A stretch of 64,000 nucleotides of DNA from Paenibacillus sp. D2_2 (GTDB lineage Bacteria > Bacillota > Bacilli > Paenibacillales > Paenibacillaceae), in contig NZ_CP133605.1 in NCBI RefSeq assembly GCF_031199965.1, positions 2,698,501 to 2,762,500 on the forward strand, given 5' to 3'. Both the position numbers and the translations under genes were made by a program. Numbering within the stretch: position 1 is the first letter of the stretch; each line of letters starts with the position of its first letter. Of this stretch, positions 1 to 8,652 are shown piece by piece. The notes beneath the pieces were generated by a model that worked only from the letters and a program-made list of their open reading frames with translations, had not been told where the DNA came from and did not search any database.

Positions 1-684
1 GATGCTTTCTTTGACAAGGCGCTCGAAGGTTTTACGTTGTTTGCGCTGAACCAGGGCGAGGTCTGCACTTGCCCTTCTCGGGCGCTCATTCAGGAATCCA
101 TTTATGATCAATTTATGGAACGGGCATTGAAACGGGTAGCTGCCATCAAGCAGGGTAATCCGCTCGATCCAGCCACGATGATTGGCGCCCAGGTATCTAC
201 TGAACAGATGGAGAAAATCCTGAGCTATATCGACATTGGCAAACAGGAAGGAGCAGAATGCCTGATTGGCGGAGGGCGCGCTTCACTCGAAGGGGAGCTG
301 GCAGACGGTTATTATATCCAGCCTACCGTACTTCAAGGAAATAACAGCATGCGTATTTTCCAAGAAGAGATTTTTGGTCCTGTTGTGGCTGTGACGACCT
401 TCAAGGACCAGGAAGAAGCGCTCGCAATTGCGAATGATACGTTATACGGTCTCGGCGCCGGAGTTTGGACACGTGATGTGAACACCGCATACCGGGTCGG
501 TCGCCAGATTCAGGCCGGACGTGTCTGGACCAATTGCTACCATGCGTATCCGGCTCATGCGGCCTTTGGTGGTTACAAATCCTCCGGTATCGGTCGTGAA
601 AATCACCGGATGATGTTATCGCACTACCAGCAAACGAAAAATTTGTTGATCAGCTACAGTCCTAACGCGCTGGGCTTCTTCTGA
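1..684 (+). CDS. Aldehyde dehydrogenase, C-terminal part (cut by window edge)
   Basis: This NAD(P)-dependent aldehyde dehydrogenase oxidises an aldehyde to the acid through a cysteine thioester. The reading frame is open from base 1, so the 5' part lies outside the window; about 227 residues are visible. The catalytic loop [11 protein letters not shown] is at visible residues 17-27, with Cys22 the expected nucleophile, and EEIFGPV follows at about residues 123-129. The CTC form of the loop and the DUF779 gene 14 bases downstream are typical of the acetaldehyde dehydrogenase (ExaC/AldA-like) group. The family is certain; the substrate is an inference from the neighbour and the loop. Confidence 0.93.
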   Translation, partial: DAFFDKALEGFTLFALNQGEVCTCPSRALIQESIYDQFMERALKRVAAIKQGNPLDPATMIGAQVSTEQMEKILSYIDIGKQEGAECLIGGGRASLEGELADGYYIQPTVLQGNNSMRIFQEEIFGPVVAVTTFKDQEEALAIANDTLYGLGAGVWTRDVNTAYRVGRQIQAGRVWTNCYHAYPAHAAFGGYKSSGIGRENHRMMLSHYQQTKNLLISYSPNALGFF

Positions 685-698
685 AATGGGGAAGACGT

Positions 699-1076
699 AT
701 GAGCCTGGAAGAAGATGGTGTGCGCAAGGTCATCGCCACAGATGCTGCACTGGAACTGATTGACTTGCTACGAACGAAACACGGCCCGGTCATGTTCCAT
801 CAATCGGGTGGCTGTTGCGACGGCAGCTCGCCTATGTGTTTCCCGGTAGGCGAATTCCTTATCGGAGAGAGCGATGTAAGGATGGGGGAGATCGGCGGAG
901 CCCCGTTTTACATGAGTAAAGCCCAATATGAGTATTGGAAGTATACTCAGCTGATCATCGACGTAGTTCCTGGCAGAGGTGGGATGTTCTCGCTCGAAGG
1001 ACCAGAGGGAAAAAGATTTCTGACCCGTTCACGCGTCTTTAATGAAGAAGAGCAGCGAAAGTTCAAGCTTTTGTGA
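699..1076 (+). CDS. DUF779 family protein
   Basis: This is a 125-residue cytosolic protein of the DUF779 family, which regularly sits next to acetaldehyde dehydrogenase genes and has no firmly established activity. A cysteine cluster (HQSGGCCDGSSPMC, about residues 34-47) could bind a metal; that is inference from the spacing of the cysteines. The ATG follows the dehydrogenase stop by 14 bases with a GGGGAAG ribosome binding site in the gap, so the two genes are very probably cotranscribed. Length is typical for the family. Confidence 0.88.
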   Translation: MSLEEDGVRKVIATDAALELIDLLRTKHGPVMFHQSGGCCDGSSPMCFPVGEFLIGESDVRMGEIGGAPFYMSKAQYEYWKYTQLIIDVVPGRGGMFSLEGPEGKRFLTRSRVFNEEEQRKFKLL

Positions 1077-1130
1077 GGAGTGGTATGAAAACAGGGTCAG
1101 GCGCTCATGTTATAAATGGAGGTGAACGTC

Positions 1131-1271
1131 ATGACTGGAAGAAACAATAAGCCAAAGAACGACGGACCTGCCGCTACTCCTGGACGGCTAGATCAATTCG
1201 GTGAGAAACTGACAGAAGATGAAGGAAATAAACCGATGAATCCAGGTAAAAACAGCGGAAAGCGCTGTTGA
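1131..1271 (+). CDS. Small hydrophilic protein of 46 residues
   Basis: This is a short reading frame with a very good ribosome binding site (GGAGGTG, 6 bases before the ATG). It encodes 46 residues rich in Gly, Pro, Asn, Asp and Lys, with no hydrophobic stretch and a single terminal Cys. It starts 54 bases after the DUF779 gene and ends shortly before a strong terminator, so it may be the last gene of that operon. Composition recalls minor small acid-soluble spore proteins, but I do not recognise a specific family. The function is unknown. Confidence 0.6.
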   Translation: MTGRNNKPKNDGPAATPGRLDQFGEKLTEDEGNKPMNPGKNSGKRC

Positions 1272-1305
1272 TTGAAGATTATTTTTTTGGTGAGGAAGTT
1301 TGAAA

Positions 1306-1345
1306 AAAAGAAACGGCGCTTTTAATAGGTGCCGTTTCTTTTTTC
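1306..1345 (+). terminator. Rho-independent terminator
   Basis: The stem AAGAAACGGC pairs with GCCGTTTCTT across a short AT-rich loop and is followed by a T run. It closes the aldehyde dehydrogenase operon. Confidence 0.88.
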
Positions 1346-1519
1346 TATGTATGTTAATTTGCTTAATAATGAGATAGTCGATTACATAATAGAATTAATG
1401 TTCGAGGAAAGTCTTCCCTCTAGACCCGACTTTGTAGTATGCTAGCTGTAAAGCTTTAAAGCGCCTTAACGGTTCCTTAGCCAACGAGGAAGAAAATAGA
1501 ATAAGGAGCGTGCAATTAT

Positions 1520-1933
1520 ATGCAAAATAAGTTAACAAGTAAAGAATCTACATTGATAATACAAAGTGTTCAGGATTATTTACTTAAACTACGAAGTGAG
1601 AATGAAGACTCTTTAGACAAAGAATTTCTCAATAATCAAATAACAACTGCTCAATCGGTGTTCGAAAAAGTTCTTGGTTTAAAATTATCAGATGATGGAA
1701 AGTCGATAAGTGATATGGAAAGCCCCGATGGAATATTACTGTTTAAGGCAAATTACAAATACAATGGCCGAGATAAAAAGACAAGAATGGGAAGTATGGT
1801 CGTTCAAGTCCTCCGTAAGGATTCTGTTAAGCAAGCAATAATAGATCGTCTTCATAAAGAACGTGGTTGGGAAAAAGGATGGATATTTGTAGATACGATT
1901 CAACAAGTGGAGTCAATCGAAGATACAAAATAA
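1520..1933 (+). CDS. Hypothetical protein (137 aa)
   Basis: This single-gene unit encodes a soluble charged protein of 137 residues. An AAGGAG ribosome binding site lies 12 bases before the ATG, and a terminator-like hairpin follows about 85 bases after the stop. The protein is Lys/Asp/Glu rich, has no signal peptide, and ends with an aromatic patch (ERGWEKGWIFVD, about residues 114-125). Base composition is more AT-rich than the flanking genes. I do not recognise the family. Confidence 0.65.
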   Translation: MQNKLTSKESTLIIQSVQDYLLKLRSENEDSLDKEFLNNQITTAQSVFEKVLGLKLSDDGKSISDMESPDGILLFKANYKYNGRDKKTRMGSMVVQVLRKDSVKQAIIDRLHKERGWEKGWIFVDTIQQVESIEDTK

Positions 1934-2015
1934 ACAGAGATTTTTCGTTATTCAACTATTGTTACTTGTTATAATCGGAACCACCAGAAGTCTGAATGAT
2001 TTAGTGGATACTTAG

Positions 2016-2057
2016 GCAACTAATTACAGGGCTTGATAGTGATTAGTTGTCTTTTTG
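2016..2057 (+). terminator. Probable terminator
   Basis: CAACTAAT at 2018-2025 pairs with ATTAGTTG at 2042-2049, followed by a CTTTTT run. It probably ends the hypothetical gene at 1520-1933. Confidence 0.55.
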
Positions 2058-2187
2058 TGCTAACAATATTGATCGATACTCCAATATACGATACGATGCA
2101 TGAAGAATCTAGTGCGTGATATCCAACCTTCTTGGTGCTAAAACCGGCCTTTTGAACACGTACTAATAGGAAGGAAGATCATTAATT

Positions 2188-3360
2188 ATGACGAAGAAGC
2201 TGTTTTACGATTCCGCTTATTTGATTGAATGGAAGACTAAGATAAGCAAGATTATAGAGAGAGAAGACGGGCATTACATCATTCTGGAAGAGACAGCCTT
2301 TTATCCAGAAGGCGGCGGGCAGCCTAGTGATGAAGGTACGATTAATGGGATTCCTGTGCTTGATGTAATTAGTGAAGGAGAAGAAGTATTACATAAGATG
2401 GCGAGTTTACCCGAACAGACTGATGCGGAATGCCAGATACATTGGTCTAGAAGGTTCGATCATATGCAGCAGCATAGCGGACAGCATCTACTCTCGGCAG
2501 TATGTCTAGACCTTTTTCAGGCAACAACTCTAAGTTTCCATCTAGGGACAGATTATTCCACGATTGATGTAGAACATCCAGATCTAAATCCTGAGCAGTT
2601 GACACGGATCGAACATGAAGTGAACCGACAGATCTATATGAATCACAATATTCTTAGTTACTTTGTTACGCAAGAAGAAGTGGCTCAGTTGCGGCTCGTC
2701 AAACAGCCAAAAGTGACAGAGAATATTCGCATTGTTGAAATGAAGAATGTAGAGTTTAACGCATGCGGAGGGACTCATGTATCGTCAACGGGCGAAATCG
2801 GGATCATTAAGCTGTTGAAGGCAGAAAAGCAAAAGGGAAATACACGGATTTATTTCAAATGTGGATACCGTGCTTTAGGAGAATTTAATGATAATGCGCG
2901 GATTATTAACGCCTTATCCATCAAATTTAATACAGGTAAAGATGAGATTATAGATCGAATAGACAAGTGGGAAATGGAGTATAAGCAACTTCAGGTTGAG
3001 TGTATGGCCTTGAAAGAGAAGAATGATAAATATGTCGCACAGGAGTTGTTATCTAAACAGGAAGGGAGCCTTCTTACATATATTTTTGAGGATAAGTCCC
3101 TTAAGGATTTACAGAACCTCGCGATAAAGTTAACAGCTGACAATGAGCTTCAAGTACTATTTGCTACGTCATTGGAGAATAAGATTGTTATGGCGCATAA
3201 CGGGAGTTTTGATCATTCCTGCGGGGCCTTCTTTAAAGCCAACTTAGGATCATTCCAAGGAAAAGGGGGAGGCAGTGAAAAGATCGCGCAGGCTGGATTC
3301 CCGACCTGGGAGAACGCTTCTGCTTTCTACGAATTTACCAGAAAATCGTTTCAATCTTGA
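2188..3360 (+). CDS. Alanyl-tRNA editing protein, AlaX long form with DHHA1 domain
   Basis: This free-standing editing enzyme hydrolyses mischarged tRNA(Ala), for example Ser-tRNA(Ala). The N-terminal half has the AlaRS-like region with EGGGQPSDEG. The zinc-binding editing site shows the two hallmark motifs, HSGQH (about residues 96-100) and CGGTH (about residues 193-197). A coiled-coil linker follows, then a C-terminal DHHA1 domain with a Gly-rich end (FQGKGGG). At 390 residues it matches the long AlaX class. A GGAAGG ribosome binding site precedes the ATG. I looked for a T-box in the roughly 130-base leader and did not find one. Confidence 0.92.
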   Translation: MTKKLFYDSAYLIEWKTKISKIIEREDGHYIILEETAFYPEGGGQPSDEGTINGIPVLDVISEGEEVLHKMASLPEQTDAECQIHWSRRFDHMQQHSGQHLLSAVCLDLFQATTLSFHLGTDYSTIDVEHPDLNPEQLTRIEHEVNRQIYMNHNILSYFVTQEEVAQLRLVKQPKVTENIRIVEMKNVEFNACGGTHVSSTGEIGIIKLLKAEKQKGNTRIYFKCGYRALGEFNDNARIINALSIKFNTGKDEIIDRIDKWEMEYKQLQVECMALKEKNDKYVAQELLSKQEGSLLTYIFEDKSLKDLQNLAIKLTADNELQVLFATSLENKIVMAHNGSFDHSCGAFFKANLGSFQGKGGGSEKIAQAGFPTWENASAFYEFTRKSFQS

Positions 3361-3445
3361 TGACTTTACAGGTATATCAGCAAAATGAAAAGTGCTCAAA
3401 AATATATTTTATTTTACTGTCGTTATAAAAAAAAATAACCCTTCA

Positions 3446-3472
3446 AAGTCGCTAATTCTAGCGGCTTTTTTG
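3446..3472 (+). terminator. Terminator after the AlaX gene
   Basis: GTCGCTA pairs with TAGCGGC (one G-T pair) over a four-base loop, followed by six T. Confidence 0.7.
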
Positions 3473-3588
3473 TTTAAGGCAACAAGTAGGGTGTGCTCTG
3501 CAGAAAATAGATTACATAAAAAATATTATGTTTACCGGAGAGCGGTCGCGCTAATATTAACAATAATGAGTTTTATTTACATTCTGGA

Positions 3589-3906
3589 ATAACGACGCTG
3601 ACTGCATTAGCTGAACCGAATCGTATGAATATCGTACAGCTATTGCGTGATGGTCCTCTGACTGTTGGCGAAATTGCCGAGCAAGTGGGACTTCGCCAAC
3701 CACAAGCGTCAAAACATTTAAAAGTGCTTAGTGATAGCGGAGTTGTGGAAGTACGGGTTGATGCGAACCGTCGGATCTACAAGCTTCGGTCTGAACCCTT
3801 TCAAGCGATGGATCTTTGGCTGCAGTCCTTCCAGCATATTATGGAAGATCGATTTGATAACTTGGATAATTACTTACGTGAACTTCAGAATAAGGAAAAA
3901 CCTTAG
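3589..3906 (+). CDS. ArsR-family winged-helix regulator (start codon uncertain)
   Basis: This small winged-helix repressor has the helix-turn-helix at GEIAEQVGLRQPQASKHLKVL and a wing (VEVRVDANRRIYKL). The next gene, a SRPBCC protein, starts 26 bases downstream; ArsR-SRPBCC pairs are common in Bacillota and the repressor is usually autoregulatory. The conserved N-terminus (TTLTALAEPNR) is present in frame but is preceded by ATA at 3589, not ATG. The first in-frame ATG, at 3625, would delete part of helix 1. Either a non-canonical start is used, or the start was lost by mutation or sequencing error. The family is secure and the start is not. Confidence 0.8.
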   Translation: MTTLTALAEPNRMNIVQLLRDGPLTVGEIAEQVGLRQPQASKHLKVLSDSGVVEVRVDANRRIYKLRSEPFQAMDLWLQSFQHIMEDRFDNLDNYLRELQNKEKP

Positions 3907-3932
3907 CATCATTTAATTAGGAGGAGATTACT

Positions 3933-4451
3933 ATGTCAAAGAACGAAATGGTCTCGAGAGTAGAGAACGATCGTATACTGGTGCTGGAGCGCGTATTCGA
4001 TGCACCGCGCGATCTCGTATTCCGGATGTTTAAGGAACCGGAACACCTCAAGCGTTGGTGGGGACCAAGAGGTTGGGAGATCCCGGTGTGTAACATTGAT
4101 TTTCGTCCGGGAGGCGTATGGCATTACTGCATGAAGTGTATCGATCAGAATTTAGGTGAATTTTACGGTATGGAATCATGGGGAAAAGGTGTCTATAAGG
4201 AAATTATCGAATTCGAAAAGATCGTCTACAATGATTATTTCTCGGATGCTGAAGGCAATAATAATGAGTCCCTGCCAACGACTCTAATGACGTTAGAATT
4301 TATCGATCTAGGCGGCAAGACGAAATTGGTTAACCGCGCTGAATATGTGTCGCCAGAGGCCCTTAAAACAGTTATGGACATGGGTATGCTGCAAGGTATC
4401 ACTGAAACCTGGGATCGCTTGGGCGAGATGTTAGAGTTGGAAAAGAAATAA
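3933..4451 (+). CDS. SRPBCC / AHSA1-like START-fold protein
   Basis: This 172-residue protein is of the AHSA1-like branch of the START fold. Typical motifs are the N-terminal ERVFDAPRDLVFRMF and the loop LKRWWGPRGWE, a region GGVWHYCM, and a C-terminal helix GMLQGITETWDRLGEML that closes the cavity. Such proteins bind small hydrophobic ligands; the ligand here is unknown. AGGAGGAG precedes the ATG. It follows the ArsR regulator directly and very probably forms an operon with it. Confidence 0.87.
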   Translation: MSKNEMVSRVENDRILVLERVFDAPRDLVFRMFKEPEHLKRWWGPRGWEIPVCNIDFRPGGVWHYCMKCIDQNLGEFYGMESWGKGVYKEIIEFEKIVYNDYFSDAEGNNNESLPTTLMTLEFIDLGGKTKLVNRAEYVSPEALKTVMDMGMLQGITETWDRLGEMLELEKK

Positions 4452-4469
4452 GTTAGGGAATAATTTACT

Positions 4470-4503
4470 AAAGCAGTTAATCAAAAAGATTAGCTGCTTT
4501 TTT
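4470..4503 (+). terminator. Terminator after ArsR-SRPBCC operon
   Basis: AAAGCAG-TTAATC pairs with GATTA-GCTGCTTT around an AAAAA loop, ending in a T run. Confidence 0.82.
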
Positions 4504-4631
4504 CACTATAAAAGAGTAATATAGTTTGAGCGAGTCCTTGAAAGATGGATTTGAGTTTACTATAATTTACTCTTAGTAAAAGAGGTCTAATAAATATTCA
4601 ACTAGAACTCAACCAGAAAGGGGTATTATTG

Positions 4632-5261
4632 ATGCTAACTACACAAACAACAATAGGACAACTCATGAATGAACGTAAATCCGTTCGTAAATATAAAGAA
4701 GGGGTTGTCATTCCACGAGAAAAGATACAAAATCTGCTTCAACAAGCGATTACCGCACCTTCTTCAAGCAATTTGCAACCTTGGCGATTCCTTGTAATTG
4801 ACGATCCACAAGTTAAAAAAGAATTGCGTACAATTGCTAATAATCAAGAACAAGTGGAGACTTCATCAGCGATTATTGCCGTAATTGGTGATCTTAGCAT
4901 GTACGAAAATGCTGAACAAATATACGATGCTAATTTTGAACAAGGTTTTATGACTCGAGAAGTTGCTGATTTAATGATTAAAAATTCACGCGCTTTATAT
5001 AGTAATTTACCAGAAGCTGTTCTAAAAAATATTGTACATTTCGATGCAGGACTAATATCGATGCAAATTATGCTGTTAGCAAAAGATATGGGTTATGACA
5101 CAGTACCAATGGGTGGCTTTGATAAAGTTAAATTTGCGGAGAAATTCAACCTTCCTCAAAATGAAATTGCTATTTTACTAATTGCAATTGGTGAAGCTTC
5201 CACTCCTGCATATGGCTCATCACGTCTGCCATTAGATCAAGTAGTACGTTTTATGAATTAA
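4632..5261 (+). CDS. Nitroreductase family FMN-dependent oxidoreductase
   Basis: This predicted FMN enzyme of the nitroreductase family reduces nitro compounds, quinones or related acceptors with NAD(P)H. The FMN-binding N-terminus NERKSVRKYKEGVVIP is at about residues 13-28, APSSSNLQPWRFLV follows at about 45-58, and the second flavin-contact region (YDTVPMGGFD) lies near residue 155. At 209 residues the length is normal. The ATG at 4632 is preferred over the upstream TTG because AAAGGGG lies 9 bases before it. It stands alone between terminators. The physiological substrate cannot be read from the sequence. Confidence 0.9.
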   Translation: MLTTQTTIGQLMNERKSVRKYKEGVVIPREKIQNLLQQAITAPSSSNLQPWRFLVIDDPQVKKELRTIANNQEQVETSSAIIAVIGDLSMYENAEQIYDANFEQGFMTREVADLMIKNSRALYSNLPEAVLKNIVHFDAGLISMQIMLLAKDMGYDTVPMGGFDKVKFAEKFNLPQNEIAILLIAIGEASTPAYGSSRLPLDQVVRFMN

Positions 5262-5294
5262 TACTAAGTATAATAAGTTCTATAACATAACAAA

Positions 5295-5333
5295 AGAAGG
5301 CTGCCGATGCAAGTAGTTCGGCGGCCTTCTTTG
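5295..5333 (+). terminator. Terminator after nitroreductase gene
   Basis: AGAAGGCTGCCGA pairs with TTCGGCGGCCTTCT around a short loop. Confidence 0.8.
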
Positions 5334-5540
5334 CGAATAAGGAGTAAGTATCAAATGACGAAAAATTATGTGCACCATCAATGTGTCCAACTAATACATA
5401 TTTTAGAATCTGGGCATTTTATACAAAAGCATGGGCCGACATATTCTTAAAGCAATTTTCCCTTTTGAATGTTTGCGGGGAATTTTACCATGTTTAAGAT
5501 TAAGCATTTCATGTACAGTTAAGGATATGTACGTATAATA

Positions 5541-5571
5541 ACAAGCGGCCTTTTGCCAGGCTGCTTTTTTG
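5541..5571 (+). terminator. Second terminator upstream of the sensing operon
   Basis: AAGCGGCC pairs with GGCTGCTT (one G-T pair), followed by six T. Confidence 0.7.
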
Positions 5572-5575
5572 TGTG

Positions 5576-5594
5576 AATAATGATAATCACTACT
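5576..5594 (+). promoter_or_regulatory. Possible Fur box
   Basis: The 19 bases AATAATGATAATCACTACT match the classical Fur consensus at 15 positions and lie just before the ribosome binding site of the response regulator gene. In AT-rich DNA such a match can occur by chance, so this is a weak candidate. Confidence 0.25.
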
Positions 5595-5609
5595 TAGAAG
5601 GAGGACGCG

Positions 5610-6287
5610 ATGAATATTCTAGTTGTCGATGACGAGCAGAGTATCCTGAACCTCATCCGTCTCAATCTTGAGATTGAAGGCTACACAGTACACACAGCCG
5701 CAAGCGGCCAAGCTGCGCACGAACAATGGCAGGCGCAACCGATAGATTTGATTATTCTTGATGTTATGCTTCCCGATACAGATGGGTATCAATTACTGCG
5801 CGAGTTCCGCAGCAGCAACTCTGACGTTCCTGTCATCATGCTTACCGCCAAAGGACAAATTAACGACAAGCTGCTGGGACTGCAATTAGGCGCAGATGAT
5901 TACCTCGTTAAGCCATTCCACAGTACGGAGCTACTGCTTCGAATTAAGGTGATCCAAAGACGAATGAACAAGCAAGAGCAGAATAGCTCCGGATCTAGCC
6001 GCATGCATTGCGGCCCTTTTCAAGTCGATTCGGAAAAGCGATTAATACTTGTGAACGGACAGGAGGTTACACTGACGTATCGAGAGTATGATTTGCTTCT
6101 GCTGTTATTATCCAATAAGCAGCGTATATTCACTCGAGATGATCTCCTTATGAAGGTGTGGAAGCTTGATTTTCCGGAAAATACGAGAGCAGTCGATATT
6201 ATGATACAGCGCCTCCGCAAAAAGTTAGGACAAGAGGGAGAGCGAATCAAAACCATTTACGGCGTCGGTTATAAAATAGATTGTTAA
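5610..6287 (+). CDS. OmpR-family response regulator of the phosphorylated-carbon sensing operon
   Basis: This two-domain response regulator of 225 residues starts with an N-terminal receiver (acidic DDE near residues 7-9, phospho-acceptor Asp in LIILDVMLPD near residue 52, Lys in YLVKPF near residue 101). The C-terminal winged-helix DNA-binding domain ends in the typical TIYGVGYKI. AGAAGGAGG lies six bases before the ATG. It heads a five-gene unit with the kinase, a membrane protein, a binding lipoprotein and a sugar-phosphate transporter. By analogy with Pgt and Hpt systems it should activate the transporter gene, though the Salmonella PgtA and Staphylococcus HptR regulators belong to other DNA-binding families. 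Confidence 0.92.
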   Translation: MNILVVDDEQSILNLIRLNLEIEGYTVHTAASGQAAHEQWQAQPIDLIILDVMLPDTDGYQLLREFRSSNSDVPVIMLTAKGQINDKLLGLQLGADDYLVKPFHSTELLLRIKVIQRRMNKQEQNSSGSSRMHCGPFQVDSEKRLILVNGQEVTLTYREYDLLLLLLSNKQRIFTRDDLLMKVWKLDFPENTRAVDIMIQRLRKKLGQEGERIKTIYGVGYKIDC

Positions 6288-6321
6288 TTTGCTGAACTAT
6301 TTTGAATAAGGTGGACAACCT

Positions 6322-7760
6322 ATGACTTTACAGAGACGCATTCACTTGGCACTTCTAGCTCTATTCATTCCTGTCATGCTTTTTCTCTATATCGTGCTTG
6401 ATATTTCTTTACAGAATAATGTATATCACTCCGCGGTTAATTCGTTGCAAAAGCTCAGCGTAGAAGCTCAGATCTACACGATCAATTATGTAGAACGCGA
6501 ACAAAAAGGCGAACCAGATGCCACCCTTCAAAAGGGCGCTCCGCTTATTGCCTCATATCTGTCCAAGCGCATGGGCGTTCGCGTACAGCTCATTAACGTG
6601 CATCATAACGTCCTAGCTGATACCGAGCGAGGAGCATTACCTTATGTGAATCAGGATATACAACAAGCGATGCTTGGTAATAAGTCCTATATGATTCAAA
6701 AGGCTTCTCCTTCGCCATTGCTGCTGTTCTCAAGCCCAATCTACGTTGACAATCAAGTCATCGGATTAATTCGATTCCTCCAGCCCCTGGAGGATGAATC
6801 TCAGCTACTCAATCGAATGAATGTCACCTTTGCGGTTGCTTGCTTGTTTATACTCGCTGCCGCCGTGCTGGTTGCGAATCGCTTCGCCAAGTCGCTGAGC
6901 AGACCGATCGAGCAGCTTCGAGATATGGCGAAGAAGCTTGCCAACGGCCATTACGGAAGCCGTATCGAATTAAGCGGTTATGTGGAAATAAGTCAGTTAG
7001 CACATTCCTTGCATGCGATGGCCGATGCAATCGAGCTACACATCAAACAGTTAGGACGGGAGAAGGATAAACAGCGCGATTTCCTCGATCGAGTCACCCA
7101 TGAGCTGAAGACGCCTCTGACCGCGATTATGGGATATTCGAACTTAATTCCACGTCTGAAGGATCCGAAGGATGTTGGGAAAGCTTACGCCATATTTCCG
7201 TGGAAAGCGAGCGAATGCTCACGCTTGTCGAGGAACTGTTAAGCCAATCCAAGTATGGAGACAGCCCATTCTCGGTATCTCCTACCATATGCGACATCGC
7301 GTCGATTGTAAGCGAAGCAGTCTATGTCTTACAACCACGACTCGACAAATATCAGATTCGGCTGCGTAACAAGCTAGTCACCACGATGGTTGTCGCAGAT
7401 CCAGATAAGACGAAGCAGATTTTCTTGAACTTGCTCGATAACGCAATCAAATATAGCGATGCATCCAAACTTGTAATAGAGCAAACATCAAGCGACGAGG
7501 CAGAGCAAATTACGATCCGGGATGATGGAATTGGCATAAGCCCTTCTCTCATTGCACGATTTGACAGCTCCTCAACGGACGAGAGTCTAACAGAAACTAT
7601 AGGCAATGGCTTCGGGTTGCTTATATGCAAACAGCTAATGACCCTGCAAGGAGGAGCAATGTTCATACAGTCCGAGGATGGGGTCGGAACGACGATCACG
7701 CTGAAGTTCCGCTCACCGGCAGCATTGAATACACAACCTCTGCCAACAAGCTCGAAATAA
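6322..7760 (+). CDS. Sensor histidine kinase (one frameshift)
   Basis: This membrane histidine kinase of 479 residues is restored when one base is added. It has transmembrane helix 1 at about residues 8-32, an extracytoplasmic domain of about 140 residues, transmembrane helix 2 at about 169-186 and a HAMP linker. The dimerisation domain carries the phospho-acceptor His in VTHELKTPLTAIMGYSNL, and the ATPase domain has NLLDNAIKY, DDGIGI and GNGFGLLICK. The frame breaks at the CC of 7190-7191: one more C gives the continuous reading AYAHISVESERM. It lies 34 bases after its response regulator and presumably phosphorylates it. Confidence 0.9.
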
Positions 7761-7833
7761 TACATTTATGAAACAATTACGAGGAGATTATGAAATGATG
7801 GTTGTTTATGCTGAGTAGGGAGAGTAATACAGA

Positions 7834-8652
7834 ATGAACAAGCTTATATGGAGTGTCGTTCTTTTTACAGGAATTATTCTATTGCTGATTTTCGCCGGTT
7901 TCTTCATGAATGAGCAAGTCTATAAGAAAGTCGGCATTATTGACGATAAGCATGAAGTGTTGCGAAAAGTAAGCGATTCCCTTCCTGTTCAAGTAACAAT
8001 TTCTCATCAGAAATGGGGATCTTTGATTGTCAATGACGAGGTAAGTCTGCACTCACTCGTATCCTATGTTGATCGGATCAAGCAGGAGTATGAACCGAGG
8101 CTGTCTACTGATATCGACAGTGAACAGGCCATTCTCTCGGGACGCATCCAATATTTGAACGGAAGCGAGGAGACCTTTGAGCTTAGCAGCACCTTTACCC
8201 TTGGCAAATGGTCTTACGGACCTGGACATGAGACACCTCTGCTGTCTGCCTTGCAGACACAGTTGCAAAGTTTCTACTATACGCCTGAGCATTTTGCACA
8301 ATTCATACGAAATGCAGAAAGGATCACTTTCCGTTCTAACGGCGAACAAGAAAGCTTGCTTGATCATGAAAAGGGTTACTTGGTGACCAGCATTAGCCAA
8401 GCATTGGAAATCAAAGATTTGGTCGAAATTAAGCAATTGTTGCTCCACAAGCAGATGCCGCTTGGCTCTATTACTGCATACAAGGAAGACAAGAAGCTGA
8501 TAAATGATCGTAGCAACCTCCTGCATATCGTGGTTTATTCCGATTATGTCGTCATGCAGTATATGGGTGATGACAACGGCAATTCGATCTATTTGCAGGC
8601 AGGCTTGGAGGAGTTGCTTCATGGAAAGAACACAAAGGCGGATATAAGATGA
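7834..8652 (+). CDS. Membrane-anchored extracytoplasmic protein of the sensing operon (possibly DUF3919)
   Basis: This protein of 272 residues has one N-terminal transmembrane helix (about residues 5-26) and a large domain predicted outside the membrane. No catalytic motif is evident. Its place between the kinase and the binding lipoprotein, with a stop/start ATGA overlap to the latter, suggests a role in signal transfer or protein assembly. From memory a family called DUF3919 occurs in the same setting in Bacillus; I could not verify membership, so the family name is tentative. Confidence 0.75.
   Translation: MNKLIWSVVLFTGIILLLIFAGFFMNEQVYKKVGIIDDKHEVLRKVSDSLPVQVTISHQKWGSLIVNDEVSLHSLVSYVDRIKQEYEPRLSTDIDSEQAILSGRIQYLNGSEETFELSSTFTLGKWSYGPGHETPLLSALQTQLQSFYYTPEHFAQFIRNAERITFRSNGEQESLLDHEKGYLVTSISQALEIKDLVEIKQLLLHKQMPLGSITAYKEDKKLINDRSNLLHIVVYSDYVVMQYMGDDNGNSIYLQAGLEELLHGKNTKADIR

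Larger units (their letters stand above)
5262..5609 (+). other. Intergenic stretch of about 350 bases with two terminators and a tiny reading frame
   Basis: Two hairpin-plus-T-run terminators lie here (5295-5333 and 5541-5571). Between them an ATG at 5355, preceded by AAGGAG, opens a 31-codon frame ending at 5450 that resembles nothing I know; it may be a real micro-gene, a fragment or chance. The stretch ends with a possible Fur-like box and the ribosome binding site of the next operon. Confidence 0.45.

Noticed and set aside
2058..2187. T-box riboswitch upstream of the AlaX gene
   Set aside because: The conserved T-box sequence that pairs with uncharged tRNA is absent and no specifier stem is apparent.
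3392..3592. 66-codon frame between the AlaX and ArsR genes
   Set aside because: It runs through a terminator hairpin, has no ribosome binding site and resembles no protein.
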